Source of the DNA: CAWJNF01 sp963844235
Lineage (GTDB): Bacteria > Actinomycetota > Thermoleophilia > Gaiellales > Gaiellaceae
Assembly (NCBI GenBank): GCA_963844235.1
Contig: CAWJNF010000008.1
Location: 1,240,001 to 1,304,000, forward strand
Length of the DNA: 64,000 nucleotides
Direction: 5' to 3'
A model generated the notes under the pieces. That model had not been told where the DNA came from. It saw nothing but the letters and a program-made list of their open reading frames with translations, and did no database searches. A program made the translations under genes and the position numbers. Shown one piece after another: positions 25,348-33,793 of this stretch; position 1 is the stretch's first letter; every line of letters begins with the position of its first letter.

Positions 25348-26400
25348 TCAAGCCACGCTCGGGGCCGCGCTCGGGGCGGGCGCCGTGGATTCGCGCTGAA
25401 CGAGCGTGGGCGGCGTCCGGACGACGAAGCTTCGGGGCTCCCCGCCGTCGATCGTCTCGAGCAGGCAGTCGACGCCCCCGCGGGCCATCTCGGCAAGCGG
25501 CATGTGCACCGTCGTCAGCGAAGGCTCGAGGTAGCCGGCGATAGGCGAGTCGTTGTAGGCGATGACCGACATGTGCTCCGGCACGCGGATGCCCAGGCGG
25601 CGGGCTGCGGCCAGCGCTGGAACAGCGGCGGTCGGGCTCCAGACCGCGATCGCCGTCGGGCGCGGCTCTCCCTCGAGCAGCTGCTCCGTGGCGAAGAGAA
25701 CGCTCTCGTCGTCGACCGGGCACTGGCGGACGAGGCGCGCAGGGGCACGAAGCCCGGCTGCATGGATCCCGGACCGGAATCCGTCCAGGCGCCGGCTGGC
25801 GGGATCGAGGTGGGCCGGCCCGGCGAGGTAGCCGATCCGCCGATGCCCGAGACCGACGAGATGGTCGACGGCCATTCGCATCCCGAGCTCGTCGTCGACG
25901 GTCGCGCTGGGCCCGATTCCGGCCACGCGGCGGTTGATGAGGACGAAGGGCAGGCTCTCTTCCTTGAGCTCGTGGATGAACTCGTCGGGCACGAAGACGC
26001 TGGCGATGAGGAGCCCGTCGACCCGCCGCTCGAACAGAAGCCGCCGGTACGCCTCGCCGCGTGACACGAAGTCAGCCGTATCGGCGATGAGCGTGACGTA
26101 ACCCGCCGAGGCGGCGGCGCTCTCGACCGCGGCGAGGATCTCGGCGTTCTCGTAGTAGTACGCCAGGTTGATGATGATCCCCAGGCTCATCGTGCGAGCG
26201 AGCCGGAGGCCTCGCGCCATCGCGTTCGGCCGGTAGTTGAGCTCGCGCGCCGCGTCGAGGATCCGCTGCCGGGTCTCGAGCCGGATCGAGACGGTCGGGT
26301 CGCCGTTCAAGACCCTGGACGCGATCGACGTGCCGACGCCGGCCGCCTGCGCGACGTCGGCCAGCCGCGCCGTTCGGCCGCCCCGGCCAGCCTCAGCCAT
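25348..26400 (-). CDS. LacI-family transcriptional regulator
   Basis: 350 residues, the family's normal length. The N-terminal helix-turn-helix and hinge are ARLADVAQAAGVGTSIASRV, LNGDPTVSI and AARELNYRPNAMARGLR. The periplasmic-binding-protein-like effector domain follows (SLGIIINLAYYYENAEILAA, VDGLLIASVFVP, GHRRIGYLAGPAHLDPASRR). It follows the MBL gene by 21 bases in the operon SDR, MBL, regulator, and is directly upstream of the importer. LacI-family repressors bind CG-centred palindromes, and four such sites occur near catabolic genes in this window. The inducer would be a small molecule, probably the imported solute or a derivative. Confidence 0.93.
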   Translation of the reverse strand: MAEAGRGGRTARLADVAQAAGVGTSIASRVLNGDPTVSIRLETRQRILDAARELNYRPNAMARGLRLARTMSLGIIINLAYYYENAEILAAVESAAASAGYVTLIADTADFVSRGEAYRRLLFERRVDGLLIASVFVPDEFIHELKEESLPFVLINRRVAGIGPSATVDDELGMRMAVDHLVGLGHRRIGYLAGPAHLDPASRRLDGFRSGIHAAGLRAPARLVRQCPVDDESVLFATEQLLEGEPRPTAIAVWSPTAAVPALAAARRLGIRVPEHMSVIAYNDSPIAGYLEPSLTTVHMPLAEMARGGVDCLLETIDGGEPRSFVVRTPPTLVQRESTAPAPSAAPSVA

Positions 26401-26421
26401 CGGAGCGCATGTCGGCCTCGA

Positions 26422-27165
26422 CTAGCGAAGGAGGTCCTTCGGGAGGCCGATGCGATTGAACTCGTTCGCCGCGGCCTCGGCGTGCCGGTGCCCGTTGCGA
26501 AGCGAGATCATGTGGTGCCCCGGCAGCAGCGCATCCCAGTGGAGGGCCGCGATCTTGTTGCAGGACGCCGCGTACTCCTGCACGTTCGAGTCCTTGACGT
26601 TCTGCAGGATGATCGCCCCGCCCCAGAAGACGCCGTCCGACGAGAACATGTACGTGCGGTCACGTCCCACCATGCGGACGCAGTAGTGACCCATGCAGTG
26701 ACCTGGCGTGGAGACGAGCTCGAGCTCGAGATTGCCGACCGGGATCCGCGTCCCGTCCGTGAACTCCTCGTCCACCTCGCACGGCTCCCACTCGTAGTCG
26801 GCGGGGTAGAAGCCGAACTGCTTCGCCCAGTTCAGCCCGATCTGCTCGGCGTCGGCAACCCGGATGAACGGCGCCGCCTCGACCCCGGCCCAGACACGGG
26901 CGCCCGTGGCCCGCCGCAGCGCGGCTGCGCCGCCGGCGTGGTCGGCGTGGTAGTGGGTGATCACGAGCGTCGAGATGTCGGCGGGGTCGAAGCCGTCCTC
27001 TCGGATGATTTCCAGGATCTGATCGGAGCCGGGGCCGAAGCCCGCGTCGATGAGCGCGAGCTCGCCGCCTCCGTCGACGAGGTAGGTGTGGCAGTCGAGG
27101 CGGTGAGTCAGGTTGAACCCGTAGTCGCCGCCGCCGACGAGATGGACGTCTTCTGTGAGTTTCAT
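26422..27165 (-). CDS. Metallo-beta-lactamase-fold hydrolase, copy 2
   Basis: 247 residues. THYHADHAGGAAALRRATGA carries the metal ligands His71, His73, Asp75 and His76, the same numbering as the paralogue at 18070. A further His lies in STPGHCMGHYCVRMV and Asp in FSSDGVFWGG. The ATG follows the SDR stop without a gap (TGAATG), so the two are translationally coupled. The same MBL type appears in both LacI-operator-linked operons, which supports a common pathway. Thioester or lactone hydrolysis is possible; the substrate is not known. Confidence 0.88.
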   Translation of the reverse strand: MKLTEDVHLVGGGDYGFNLTHRLDCHTYLVDGGGELALIDAGFGPGSDQILEIIREDGFDPADISTLVITHYHADHAGGAAALRRATGARVWAGVEAAPFIRVADAEQIGLNWAKQFGFYPADYEWEPCEVDEEFTDGTRIPVGNLELELVSTPGHCMGHYCVRMVGRDRTYMFSSDGVFWGGAIILQNVKDSNVQEYAASCNKIAALHWDALLPGHHMISLRNGHRHAEAAANEFNRIGLPKDLLR

Positions 27166-27963
27166 TCAGCTCTCCGGAACGCTGTAGGCGTGGGCGGTGA
27201 GGCCGCCGTCGACGACGAGGTTGACCCCGGTGACGTAGGCGGCGTCGTCGGAGGCGAGGAACGAGAAGGCGGCGGCCATGTCGTCCGCGGAGCCGAGGCG
27301 GCCCATGGGCACGACGGGGAACCCCTCGCGACGCCAGGTGTCCATGAGCTCCTCGCCGACGAGATCGACGGACTGCTGCGTGTCGCTCGGGCCCGGGCTG
27401 ATGCAGTTGACCCGGATCCCGTGCGACACGAGCTCGAGCGCCATCGTCTTGACGAGGTTCGCGGTCGCGGCCTTGGCGGCGTTGTAGTGGGCGAACTCCG
27501 GCGAGCCGCCGAGGGACGAGATCGACGCCGTGTAGAGGATGACGCCGCCGCCTCCCTGCTCGACCATCGCCCGCGCTGCCCGCTGACCGACGACGAACGA
27601 CGCGGTGAGGTTGACCGCGATCACCGTGAGCCAGGAGTCGTCCTCCATCTCGAGGAACGGCTCCTTCGTCCAGGCGGCGGCGTTCGAGATCACGACGTCG
27701 AGCCGGCCCGCGCCCTCGTAGGCCTCCCGCACGGCGCGGTCGCATTCCTCGACCCGGGACAGCTCGGCGAGGATCGTGCCGGCAGTCGCGCCGGCCGCCT
27801 CGAGCTCTGCGGCGACGGCGTCGAGCCGCTCCTGGACGCGGTCGACGACGTAGACGGTCGCAGCTCCTTCCGCCGCGAAGCGCAGCGCGGTGGCCCGTCC
27901 GAAGCCGCTGCCGCCGCCGGTCACGAACACGACCTTGCCGCTGTGCCGATCCGGTGCGATCAC
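27166..27963 (-). CDS. Short-chain dehydrogenase/reductase
   Basis: 265 residues from GTG 27961-27963. The cofactor motif is VTGGGSGFGRATALRF, the catalytic Tyr-Lys pair is in AHYNAAKAAT, and ISPGPSDTQQSVDLVGEE is the sub-family marker shared with the SDRs at 8099 and 9934. VTGVNLVVDGGLTAHAYS ends the protein. It is the first gene of the operon SDR, MBL, LacI-type regulator, and an operator lies 25 bases before its start. It is probably an NAD(P)-dependent alcohol/ketone oxidoreductase for the imported compound. Confidence 0.9.
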   Translation of the reverse strand: MIAPDRHSGKVVFVTGGGSGFGRATALRFAAEGAATVYVVDRVQERLDAVAAELEAAGATAGTILAELSRVEECDRAVREAYEGAGRLDVVISNAAAWTKEPFLEMEDDSWLTVIAVNLTASFVVGQRAARAMVEQGGGGVILYTASISSLGGSPEFAHYNAAKAATANLVKTMALELVSHGIRVNCISPGPSDTQQSVDLVGEELMDTWRREGFPVVPMGRLGSADDMAAAFSFLASDDAAYVTGVNLVVDGGLTAHAYSVPES

Positions 27964-27987
27964 GTAGAGCTCGTTTCCGTCCCTGCC

Positions 27988-28003
27988 GGAGAATCGATTT
28001 TCC
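27988..28003. promoter_or_regulatory. LacI-family operator upstream of the SDR-MBL-regulator operon
   Basis: GGAGAATCGATTTTCC differs from the 16-mer at 17131 and 25299 at two positions and is more symmetrical. It lies 25 bases before the SDR start and also upstream of the divergent flavoprotein gene (28124). Regulation of both, and autoregulation of the repressor, are plausible. Confidence 0.7.
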
Positions 28004-28123
28004 AGACGCCCGATCTTCGCCGTCCCCGTGCTCGGCTGTCAAGGCGGGGGGCGCCGAGGCCCTCGAGGCGTGCACCCCCGCCCGAGTAGGCTCTTGCCCG
28101 TCCAACGAGCACGGAGGTCTTGC

Positions 28124-30175
28124 ATGAGCCGCTACCCGACCCTCTTCAGCCCGCTGCAGATCGGGCCGGTCACGGTGCGCAACCGCATCATGCAGACGGC
28201 ACACGTCAAGCTCTTCACGACCGACGGCCACGACTCCCAGCGCAACATCGCCTACCAGACCGCTCGGGCCAAAGGCGGCGCCGGGCTCCTCATCACCGGC
28301 AACCGGCTCGTCCACCCCACCTCCACCACCGGAATGCCGCGCTTCGCCTACCAGTACGTCAAGGGCGCTATGGAGGTCGACAAGGTGATGACGGCCGCCG
28401 TGCACGAGCACGGTGCGGCCATCTTCACCCAGCTCAACCACTTCGGCGTCAACGCGACGAGCGACTCCGCGGACGACTTCCGCGTCCTCTGGGGCCCATC
28501 CGCGGTGAAGTCCCCTGCCTACGGCGAGACGGCGAAGGCAATGGAGCACGAGGACATCGCCGAGGTCGTGGACTGGTGGGCCCGCTCGGCGGAGCTGTCC
28601 AGGGAGGCCGGCTTCGACGGCACCGAGGTCCACATCGCGCACAGCTACCTGCTGCACCAGTTTCTCTCGCCGCTGTACAACAAGCGCGACGACGAGTACG
28701 GCGGGTCGTTCGAAAACCGACTGCGTTTCACGCGCGAGGTGATCGCCGAGATCCGGCGCCGCTGCGGGCGCGACTGGGCAGTCGGCGTCCGGGTAACGCT
28801 CTCCGACTTCATTCCCGGCGGCCTCACCGCCGGGGACGCCTGCCAGACGGCCAGGCTGCTCGAGGACGACGGGCAGATCGACTACGTCAACGTCTCGGCC
28901 GCGGGCTACCACAACATCCACATGGCCATCCAGCCCTCGGACGAGCCCGACGGCTTCCTCGTCGACCTCGCCGCGGAGGTGAAGAGCGCGGTCCGAGCCG
29001 TGCCCGTGTTCACGATCGGCGGGATCAAGGACCCGGCCATGGCCGAGGCGATCCTCGCCGAAGGGAAGGCCGACATGGTCGCGATGACCCGTGCCCAGAT
29101 CGCCGACCCCGAGCTGGCCAACAAGGCGATGGAAGGACGCGAGGACGAGATCCACCACTGCATCCGCGGCAACCAGGGCTGTATCGGACGGGTCTTCAAG
29201 GGCCTCCCGATCACCTGCACCGTGAACCCGGCGACGGGACGGGAAGCGCGGTTCGGCGCCGGCACGCTCGAGCCGGCAGCGGAGCCGAGGCACTGGCTCG
29301 TCGTCGGCGGCGGGCCGGCAGGCATGCGGGCCGCCGCGGTCCTCGGCAAGCGAGGGCACCGCGTGACGCTCGTCGAGAAAGAGGGCCAGCTCGGCGGCCA
29401 GGTCAACCTGATCCTGAAGACACCAGGTCGCGAGCCGTTCGAGTGGATCACGAAGGACCTCGTCGTGCACATGGCCAAGGGAGGCGTCGAGATCCGGCTC
29501 GGGACCGAGGCGACCCAGGAGCTCGTCGAGGAGATCGGCGCCGACGGCGTCGTCGTGGCGACCGGCGCCATCCCGTCGCGATCCGGGTTCTCGATGGTCA
29601 ACCCGATGGTCGACCGGCTTCCGGGAGCCGACCAGGAGAACGTCGTGCACGCCTGGGACGTGCTCACCGGCGAGCGGCCTGTCGGGCGGCGCGTCGTCGT
29701 GCTCGACGACGACGGGAGCCGCTACGCGGCCGGCGTCTGCGAGGTGCTGCTCGACCAGGGCAAGGAGGTCGAGGTCGTGAGCCGCTTCAACGCGCTCTTC
29801 CCGCAGACGCTCTACAACCTCGACCTGGCGACGCTCTACGGCCGCCTCATGTCGAAGGGCCTGAGCGATCGGCTCAACTCGTGGGCCAAGGCCGTGGACG
29901 GATCGACGGTCACCGTGCTCAACCTCTTCACGGGGCAGGAGAGCGTGCTCGAGGCCGACACCGTTGTCCTCGCGACAGGCCCGAAAGCGAACGACGCCCT
30001 GTACCTCGCGCTCAAGGGCACGGTCGCGAACCTGCACCGGATCGGCGACTGCGTGGCTCCCCGCAAGCTCGACCACGCGATCTACGAGGGCGAGCTGGCG
30101 GGGCGCGAGCTCTGGGATCCGGAGGAGCGCTACATCTACGAAGGAGAGCTCGAGCGGGCCGAGGCGCTGGTCTGA
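28124..30175 (+). CDS. OYE / 2,4-dienoyl-CoA-reductase-like FMN-FAD oxidoreductase
   Basis: 683 residues from ATG 28124, with ACGGAGG just upstream. The N-terminal half is an old-yellow-enzyme TIM barrel (FSPLQIGPVTVRNRIMQTAH, HIAHSYLLHQFLSPLYNKR, DEYGGSFENRLRF). The C-terminal half is a pyridine-nucleotide-disulphide-type FAD domain with WLVVGGGPAGMRAAAVLG near residue 391. Between them, active dienoyl-CoA reductases and amine dehydrogenases bind a 4Fe-4S cluster through four Cys. Here the segment CIRGNQGCIGRVFKGLPITC supplies Cys346, Cys353 and Cys365, but the second ligand is Gly349. Electron relay may therefore be altered. Relatives act on enoyl-CoAs, methylated amines or N-methylproline. 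Confidence 0.88.
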   Translation: MSRYPTLFSPLQIGPVTVRNRIMQTAHVKLFTTDGHDSQRNIAYQTARAKGGAGLLITGNRLVHPTSTTGMPRFAYQYVKGAMEVDKVMTAAVHEHGAAIFTQLNHFGVNATSDSADDFRVLWGPSAVKSPAYGETAKAMEHEDIAEVVDWWARSAELSREAGFDGTEVHIAHSYLLHQFLSPLYNKRDDEYGGSFENRLRFTREVIAEIRRRCGRDWAVGVRVTLSDFIPGGLTAGDACQTARLLEDDGQIDYVNVSAAGYHNIHMAIQPSDEPDGFLVDLAAEVKSAVRAVPVFTIGGIKDPAMAEAILAEGKADMVAMTRAQIADPELANKAMEGREDEIHHCIRGNQGCIGRVFKGLPITCTVNPATGREARFGAGTLEPAAEPRHWLVVGGGPAGMRAAAVLGKRGHRVTLVEKEGQLGGQVNLILKTPGREPFEWITKDLVVHMAKGGVEIRLGTEATQELVEEIGADGVVVATGAIPSRSGFSMVNPMVDRLPGADQENVVHAWDVLTGERPVGRRVVVLDDDGSRYAAGVCEVLLDQGKEVEVVSRFNALFPQTLYNLDLATLYGRLMSKGLSDRLNSWAKAVDGSTVTVLNLFTGQESVLEADTVVLATGPKANDALYLALKGTVANLHRIGDCVAPRKLDHAIYEGELAGRELWDPEERYIYEGELERAEALV

Positions 30176-30233
30176 TCGTGTCGCGCGCGGCCGTCACGGG
30201 GGGATTCGGTCGGTCCCCGCATCCGCCGCGGAT

Positions 30234-30798
30234 GTAGGGGCCGGATATATCCGGCCCCTACGGTCGGATGAAGGAAATGCGCTCGCGGACGCGCTCTGGT
30301 GTAGGGGCCGCATCTCATGCGGCCCGGTCGCGGCCGAGGGCGGGCCGGTCGGGGACCGGCCCCTACCGGCGTGTGGTCGTCCTTCGGCAGGCGTAGGGGC
30401 GGGTCCCCGACCCGCCCGCCGGGACTGACGGTCGCTCCCGGCCCGCGGGGTTGTAGGGGCCGGATATATCCGGCCCTACGAACGGACCAACGAAATGCGC
30501 CGCTGACGAGTCCGTGTAGGGGCCGCATCTCATGCGGCCCGGTCGCGGCCGAGGGCGGGCCGGTCGGGGACCCGGCCCCTACCGGCGTGTGGTCGTCCTT
30601 CGGCTGGCGTAGGGGCGGGTCCCCGACCCGCCCGCCGGGACGTGACGGTCGCTCCCGGCCCCGCGGGGGTTGTAGGGGCCGGATATATCCGGCCCTACGA
30701 ACCGACCAACGAAACGCGCTAGGTGGACGAGTCTGTGTAGGGGCCGCATCTCCCGCTGCCCGGTCGCGGCCGCGAGGCCGCGACGGGTCCGGCCCCTA
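30234..30798. repeat. Tandem palindromic repeat block, about 219-bp period
   Basis: Three units, the third partly diverged. Each starts with the palindrome GTAGGGGCCGGATATATCCG plus GCCCCTAC (28 bases, perfect, in copy 1 at 30234-30261; one base shorter in the copies at 30453 and 30672). GTAGGGGCCGCATCTCATGC follows at 30301, 30516 and about 30737, and then GTAGGGGCGGGTCCCCGACC at 30393 and about 30609. Successive unit starts are 219 bases apart. The stretch between the flavoprotein stop (30175) and the methyltransferase (30850) has no credible gene; open frames through it follow from the repeat. Confidence 0.85.
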
Positions 30799-30849
30799 CA
30801 TGACGGCGCCACAGCTGGCATCCTGGGTACACCGGACGAGGGCCACGAC

Positions 30850-31479
30850 GTGCAGCGTGTCGGCGCCAACCCGAATACTCCCGCCTACTGGGACAACGTC
30901 TACCGCCGCGAATGCGAGGGCGGCCTGTTGGAGGGCGGCCCGCGCGACTACGTGCCGATCCACGAGGCAGTCCTGCAGCTGATCGAGGATGGGAGCCGAG
31001 TCCTCGACGTCGGCTGCGGCATCGGCCTGCTCTGCAGGAAGATCAAGCTCCGTCTGCCGCGCGCGACCGTCCTCGGCGTCGACTTCTCGAGCCACGTCGT
31101 CGCGTGGAACCGCGAACGCGATGCCGCGCTCGGGATCGAGTACCTCGAGCTAGACGTGCGGACCGAGCTGCCGGAGCTCCGCCGGGAGTTCGACGGCGTC
31201 CTGCTGTGCAACGTCCTGGAGCATCTCGAAGAGCCACACCGTGTCGCCGCCGAGGCAATCGGGCTCGTGCGCACAGGCGGAATCGTCGTGATGGTTTGCC
31301 CGCACGACGAGGACATCCAAGATCCCGAGCGCCTCCACAGGATGGGACACGACGAGGTCTTCCACCTGCTCGCCCCCTTTGCGCACAGCGTCACGTTCAC
31401 CCGGTTCGAGCCACCGTTCTACGACGGATGGCTGATGGCCCACCTGACCAAGGAAGTCCCCGGCAGCGTGACGGGCTGA
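30850..31479 (+). CDS. Class I SAM-dependent methyltransferase
   Basis: 209 residues from GTG 30850. Motif I is VLDVGCGIGLLCRKIKLRLP and the acidic loop follows in VLGVDFSSHVVAWNRERD. FDGVLLCNVLEHLEEPHRV is the motif II/post-motif region of small-molecule methyltransferases. The final part includes VVMVCPHDEDIQDPERLHRM. It follows the repeat block and converges on a DivIVA gene with a hairpin between them. The methyl acceptor cannot be read; it is the only intact plus-strand gene of the second half of the window. Confidence 0.85.
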   Translation: MQRVGANPNTPAYWDNVYRRECEGGLLEGGPRDYVPIHEAVLQLIEDGSRVLDVGCGIGLLCRKIKLRLPRATVLGVDFSSHVVAWNRERDAALGIEYLELDVRTELPELRREFDGVLLCNVLEHLEEPHRVAAEAIGLVRTGGIVVMVCPHDEDIQDPERLHRMGHDEVFHLLAPFAHSVTFTRFEPPFYDGWLMAHLTKEVPGSVTG

Positions 31480-31483
31480 CGAT

Positions 31484-31517
31484 GCGAGCGGCGCCGCGAG
31501 GCGCCTCCGCGGCTCGC
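31484..31517. terminator. Bidirectional hairpin between convergent genes
   Basis: GCGAGC (31484-31489) and GCTCGC (31512-31517) bracket a GC-rich, self-complementary core (GGCGCC, GAGGCGCCTC). It lies between the methyltransferase stop and the frame-corrected DivIVA stop. No T-run is present, as is usual in high-GC actinobacteria. Confidence 0.5.
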
Positions 31518-31521
31518 GGAC

Positions 31522-32268
31522 TCAGGCGACTTTCGTCGCTGCCGGCGGCTGTTCGGGCTCGGTTTCCACCGGCGGCTGTTCGGGCTCGGTTTCCGCCGCC
31601 GGCTCCTCGTGCTCGCCACGGCCAGCGGCGCAGCCGCCTGACCGTCGCTCTGCGGTGCGCCGGAGTCGTCTCCAAGCGCCGTGGGCGTTGCGTCTCGCTC
31701 GAGGAGCTCGAACGCCGCGAGGAGGAAGGCGCGGTAGCCGGCTAGCATCTCGCGCTCGAGCCCTTCGAGGCGCTCCACCTCGGCGCGCAGACGTGCGACG
31801 TCCTCCCGAGCGTCACGCGTGTCCGCCTCCACGCGCAGGCGCGTCTCCTCGGCAACCCGCTCCAGCCGCTCCTCGTTCTCGTGCGCAAGCTGGTCGGCCG
31901 CCGCCTGCGCCTCTCGCTCGATCGCCTCGGCCCGCGTTCTGCGCCTCCTCCACGCAGCGGTCCGCCTCTTGACGAGCCGACGCCTCCAGCTCGGCGGCGG
32001 TACGCCTCGCCTGAATCAGGACGTCGCCGATCGCCTCGCGATCATGCTCGATGCGGGTCAGCCTCTCCGCCAGGTCGCGAGAGCGGTGTTCGAACGCCTC
32101 GTGCTCGTCCCAGAGCTCCTCGTAACTCCTCCGGATCTGCCTGAGCATGTCGTCGACCTGAGCCGGGTTGTACCCCCGTACACTCCGCGCAAAGGTGATC
32201 TGCCCGAGGCCGGTGGGCGTCAGTCGCCGTTTCAGGACAGGCGAGTCGTCGTTCCCGCTCGTCACCAT
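31522..32268 (-). CDS. DivIVA-domain coiled-coil protein, two frameshifts
   Basis: From ATG 32268 the DivIVA N-terminal domain reads ITFARSVRGYNPAQVDDMLR, followed by a long coiled coil (SRDLAERLTRIEHDREAIGD). The frame changes near 31940, where the coil continues with ARLRAEVERLEGLEREMLAG and YRAFLLAAFELLERD. It changes again near 31620, where the tail becomes a Glu/Pro repeat (EPEQPPVETEPEQPP, from a direct DNA repeat at about 31543-31603) ending at 31522. DivIVA proteins mark curved membrane and poles and guide growth or division. It is paralogous to the next gene. The two frameshifts are probably indels in the sequence. Confidence 0.75.
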
Positions 32269-32330
32269 CAGTTACAGCGTAGCTCCGACGTTTGCCGTGA
32301 ATGGCGTCGGCGACGCCCCGCAGAAGAGCC

Positions 32331-33086
32331 TCAAGCCACTCTCACGCCGACTGGCTGGGACTGCCTAGCCGTCTCCGCGAGTGGCTCGTGGAGCTCCCCA
32401 CGGCGCGAGGCTGCACCATCCGGCCCAGTCGGCTCGGCGTGATCGGTTGCCCTCGTGTCCCCCGTAGGCGGTGAGCGCTGCTCGAGAAGCTCGAGCGCGG
32501 CCAGGAGAAAGGCGCGGTAGCCGGCTCGCATCTCCTGCTGGAGGACCGCCATGCGCTCGGCCTCGGCCCGGTGATGCGAGTGGGCCTCGAGCACCTCATG
32601 CGCCTGCTTTTCGGCCAGGCGATGAGCCTCCTCCGTGATGTGCTGCGCTTGCCTCTCCGTTTCGATGAGCATCTGCTCCGACCCTGCCTTTGCGCCCAGC
32701 ACGATGGCCCCGGCCTGCGCGCGGGCCTCGCCTAGGAGCCGTTCGGCTTCGGCCTGCGCTTCGGCAATCCGGCGCTGTCCGTCCGTGCGCGACGATGCCT
32801 CGAGCTCGTCAGCCCGGCGCCGGGCGTCTACGAGAACGGCGCTGATCGCGTTCCGGTCGTCCTGAATGCGAGCAAGCTCGGCTCGGAGGTCGCGCGCCTC
32901 GCGCTCGAGCGCGTCTCGCGCCTCGAGCGCCTTCTCGTAGGTCGCCTGGACAAGCGCCAGGGCCTCGTCGACCTCTGCCGGGTCATACCCGAACATCCCG
33001 CGCGAGAAATCGATGCTCCCCAAAGCAACGGGCGTAACCTCAGGCCGGAGCGTCGGCGGGCGCTCAGCGTCTTCGTCGGACGGCAT
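32331..33086 (-). CDS. DivIVA-domain coiled-coil protein
   Basis: 251 residues from ATG 33084-33086; an in-frame start 17 codons upstream is less likely. SIDFSRGMFGYDPAEVDEAL is the membrane-targeting DivIVA domain. From about residue 50 to 190 it is a charged heptad coiled coil. EMRAGYRAFLLAALELLEQR near the C-terminus is shared with the neighbouring paralogue and is unusual for DivIVA. Its start lies inside the frame-corrected 3' end of the deacetylase gene, so it is cotranscribed with glycan genes. A role in localising the glycan machinery is possible but inferred. Confidence 0.82.
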   Translation of the reverse strand: MPSDEDAERPPTLRPEVTPVALGSIDFSRGMFGYDPAEVDEALALVQATYEKALEARDALEREARDLRAELARIQDDRNAISAVLVDARRRADELEASSRTDGQRRIAEAQAEAERLLGEARAQAGAIVLGAKAGSEQMLIETERQAQHITEEAHRLAEKQAHEVLEAHSHHRAEAERMAVLQQEMRAGYRAFLLAALELLEQRSPPTGDTRATDHAEPTGPDGAASRRGELHEPLAETARQSQPVGVRVA

Positions 33087-33793
33087 CGCTACAAGATACG
33101 CCGTCTCGAGGCCGAAGAACAATCTCCAAGTCGGCAAGCGCCTGGCGCAGGCGAGGATCGCAGAGCGTTTTCACCTCGATCGCGCGCTCGGTCACGTATG
33201 CGCCGCCCGCGTCGTCGTCGAGCCCGGGGTGGCACCCCAGCTCGCTCAGAGCCGGGCTCGAGCGCTTCGAGGATCCCGAGCAGGTGCTCGGTAGAAATCC
33301 ACTCCGGGTGCGGCTCGCCGGTGCCCATCTGCCCGTAGAAGGAGCCGATGTATCTGATGCCGGGGCTGAGCTCCCGGGCGGGGACTCCGATCTCCGCTGC
33401 GACCGCTTCGATCGCGGATCGCACCGGCTCGTCGCGATGGAGGTGCTGGTGGGTGTCGAGATGGGTCGGGTCCCGGCCGACGAGGTCACGGAACGCGGCC
33501 AGCTGGGCGGCGATGGCGTTCCCCACCGCCACCGGGTCGTACGTGTCGACGACGACGTACGCGGGCTCCCACCTGCCGTCGCGGTACTCCCACTCGCCGA
33601 GATCGACGTGGAGGCCGAGCGAGAGGTCGGGTCGCTCGCGCGCATAGCGGGCGGCCTCGGGAGCCGCCGCCCAGCGAACCATCAGGCTCGCGCTCGTGAC
33701 CACGCCGTGCTCGTGCGCACGGACGATCCCCCGATTGACACCGCGGCTGCGGCCGAAATCGTCCGCGTTCACGATGAGCTCACGGTGGCTCAC
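33064..33793 (-). CDS. YdjC/ChbG-family carbohydrate deacetylase, one frameshift
   Basis: From GTG 33793, about 240 residues. RELIVNADDFGRSRGVNRG holds the metal-binding Asp pair. HVDLGEW and DPTHLDTHQHLHRDEPVRSA hold the metal histidines. The C-terminal part continues in another frame after about 33250 (SELGCHPGLDDDAGGAYVTE), ending at 33064 and overlapping the DivIVA start. The family deacetylates N-acetylated oligosaccharides or hopanoid sugars. The start overlaps the preceding kinase-like gene as GTGA. The context is glycosyltransferase, kinase-like, deacetylase, in an operon. Confidence 0.82.

Noticed and set aside
26660..30076. An open frame of more than 1100 codons antisense to MBL, SDR and the flavoprotein
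   Set aside because: It has no family motif and its length follows from GC-rich third positions of the real genes on the other strand.
30234..30798. Possible CRISPR array
   Set aside because: Units are about 219 bp with several internal palindromes and no short unique spacers; no cas genes are near.
30317..30982. Open frames running through the tandem repeat block
   Set aside because: Composition is that of the repeat (Arg, Gly, Pro) and no start or motif supports a gene.
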